Part shown: piece after piece, positions 50,515 through 50,614 of the stretch
How positions within the stretch are numbered: position 1 is the stretch's first letter
Layout: each line of letters starts with the position of its first letter
Assembly: GCA_024697185.1 (NCBI GenBank)
Contig: JAILGB010000008.1
Location: 1 to 50,614, forward strand
Source of the DNA: Opitutales bacterium
Lineage (GTDB): Bacteria > Verrucomicrobiota > Verrucomicrobiia > Opitutales > UBA953
Direction: 5' to 3'
DNA: 50,614 nucleotides
The notes under the pieces: model-generated
Told to the model about the DNA's origin: nothing
Seen by the model: the letters and a program-made list of their open reading frames with translations, nothing else
The model's database searches: none
Made by a program: the position numbers and the translations under genes

Positions 50515-50614
50515 TCTTGCGCATGGCTGAATCACGACAGAGTAAAAGCGGAATTGAGAGGTTTCGAGAGGAAAGTCCCAACACGCTTCCCATCGGCCGT
50601 TGTTTTTCACAAAG
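50515..50614 (+). ncRNA. rnpB: 5' part of RNase P RNA, cut by the window edge
   Basis: GAGGAAAGTCC (50568-50578) is the universally conserved P4-proximal sequence of bacterial RNase P RNA. It is preceded, as expected, by a short P3-like hairpin CGGAATT-GAGA-GGTTTCG (50549-50566) with a GNRA tetraloop, separated by one A. Short P3 stems of this kind are known in Chlamydia. No coding frame covers it. The start point is approximate and the right part lies outside the window; sequence after position 50578 does not show other landmarks I can confirm. Confidence 0.5.

Larger units (their letters stand above)
1..50614. repeat. Hyper-abundant dispersed motif GGGAACG / CGTTCCC (core of GCGGGAACG)
   Basis: By hand count about 190 exact 7-mers (roughly 90 forward and 100 reverse; expect a few percent error). 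They lie in all reading frames, giving AGT, GNA, RER, VPA, RSR or AFP tripeptides, and in most intergenic gaps. Paired inverted copies form hairpins at 4046, 18596, 27139, 30776, 35447, 37408, 42112 and 45473. None occur in 6640-10062 (integrated island), about 16090-17580 (ahpC and start of its reductase), most of the pilus ATPase genes, or 49.1-50.6 kb. Near-matches GGGAACA and TGTTCCC are also frequent, so the true core may be GGGAAC with preferred flanks. Confidence 0.95.

Noticed and set aside
1-50614. The GGGAACG motif as Chi, KOPS or another polar chromosomal signal
   Set aside because: Forward and reverse copies are about equal (about 90 and 100), while such signals are strongly strand-biased.
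1-50614. CRISPR array, insertion sequence or transposase
   Set aside because: No evenly spaced direct repeats with unique spacers and no transposase motifs seen; the dispersed motif has irregular spacing.

Overview
The window reads as a chromosomal segment of a Gram-negative, probably anaerobic, gut- or sediment-type bacterium of the PVC superphylum, most likely an Opitutales-like Verrucomicrobium. That assignment is inference. It rests on the lipid A deacylase (outer membrane), the secreted sulfatase and beta-galactosidase (glycan degradation), the rubrerythrin plus AhpC and peroxide/metal-type operators (oxygen-sensitive lifestyle), and a secreted repeat-type surface protein at the left edge. 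Most of the sequence is moderately GC-rich and gene-dense. Three parts differ: a 3.4 kb island at about 6.6-10.06 kb, the 5' part of mcrB at about 44.8-45.4 kb, and the AT-rich right end from about 48.9 kb.

Layout. 1-2.0 kb: two secreted surface proteins (minus). 2.2-6.6 kb: rubrerythrin, an ATP-grasp ligase, a sulfatase and a ZIP metal importer. 6.6-10.06 kb: an integrated island between 38-bp direct repeats of the 3' end of an rlmD-type gene; it carries a DUF262/DUF1524 GmrSD-like anti-phage protein and two tiny ORFs. 9.9-16.0 kb: a six-gene minus-strand run, lpxR - tsaB-like - BASS transporter - parvulin - rluD - rlmD. 16.2-18.6 kb: ahpC plus a permuted AhpF-like reductase. 18.7-24.0 kb: panD, a secreted beta-galactosidase split into two exported subunits, and mntP. 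24.0-27.1 kb: purM-pyrC-MBL operon. 27.2-29.4 kb: SSS sodium symporter. 29.5-35.4 kb: type IV pilus motor genes pilB-pilT-pilB-pilC. 35.5-39.9 kb: apbE, aroG, tRNA-Phe, a SIMPL protein, hisA and rsmI. 40.1-42.1 kb: bioD-bioA. 42.1-45.4 kb: McrBC-type restriction. 45.5-48.8 kb: mutS-tlyA. 49-50.4 kb: two AT-rich lipoprotein genes. The right edge holds what looks like the 5' part of rnpB (RNase P RNA).

The most striking signal is not a gene. The 7-mer GGGAACG (reverse CGTTCCC), usually extended to GCGGGAACG, occurs about 190 times by hand count in 50.6 kb. It appears in both orientations, in every reading frame and between genes, against about 6 expected for a random 7-mer on two strands. Back-to-back copies form the stems of hairpins at gene ends, and copies pile up in unstructured protein linkers. 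The motif is absent from the integrated island and sparse in the pilus motor genes, the symporter and ahpC. This is how DNA uptake sequences behave in Neisseriaceae and Pasteurellaceae, and the window carries type IV pilus motors. I propose it as a candidate DNA-uptake-type or other genome-wide recognition sequence; I do not recall this motif being described in this role.

Regulation visible in the sequence: promoters share a TTGATT-like -35 with 17-bp spacing. Three of them (rubrerythrin, ZIP importer, AhpC) carry a Fur/PerR-type 7-1-7 palindrome over or next to the core promoter. Several first genes of transcription units have a -10 box only 7-9 nt before the ATG, which predicts leaderless mRNAs.
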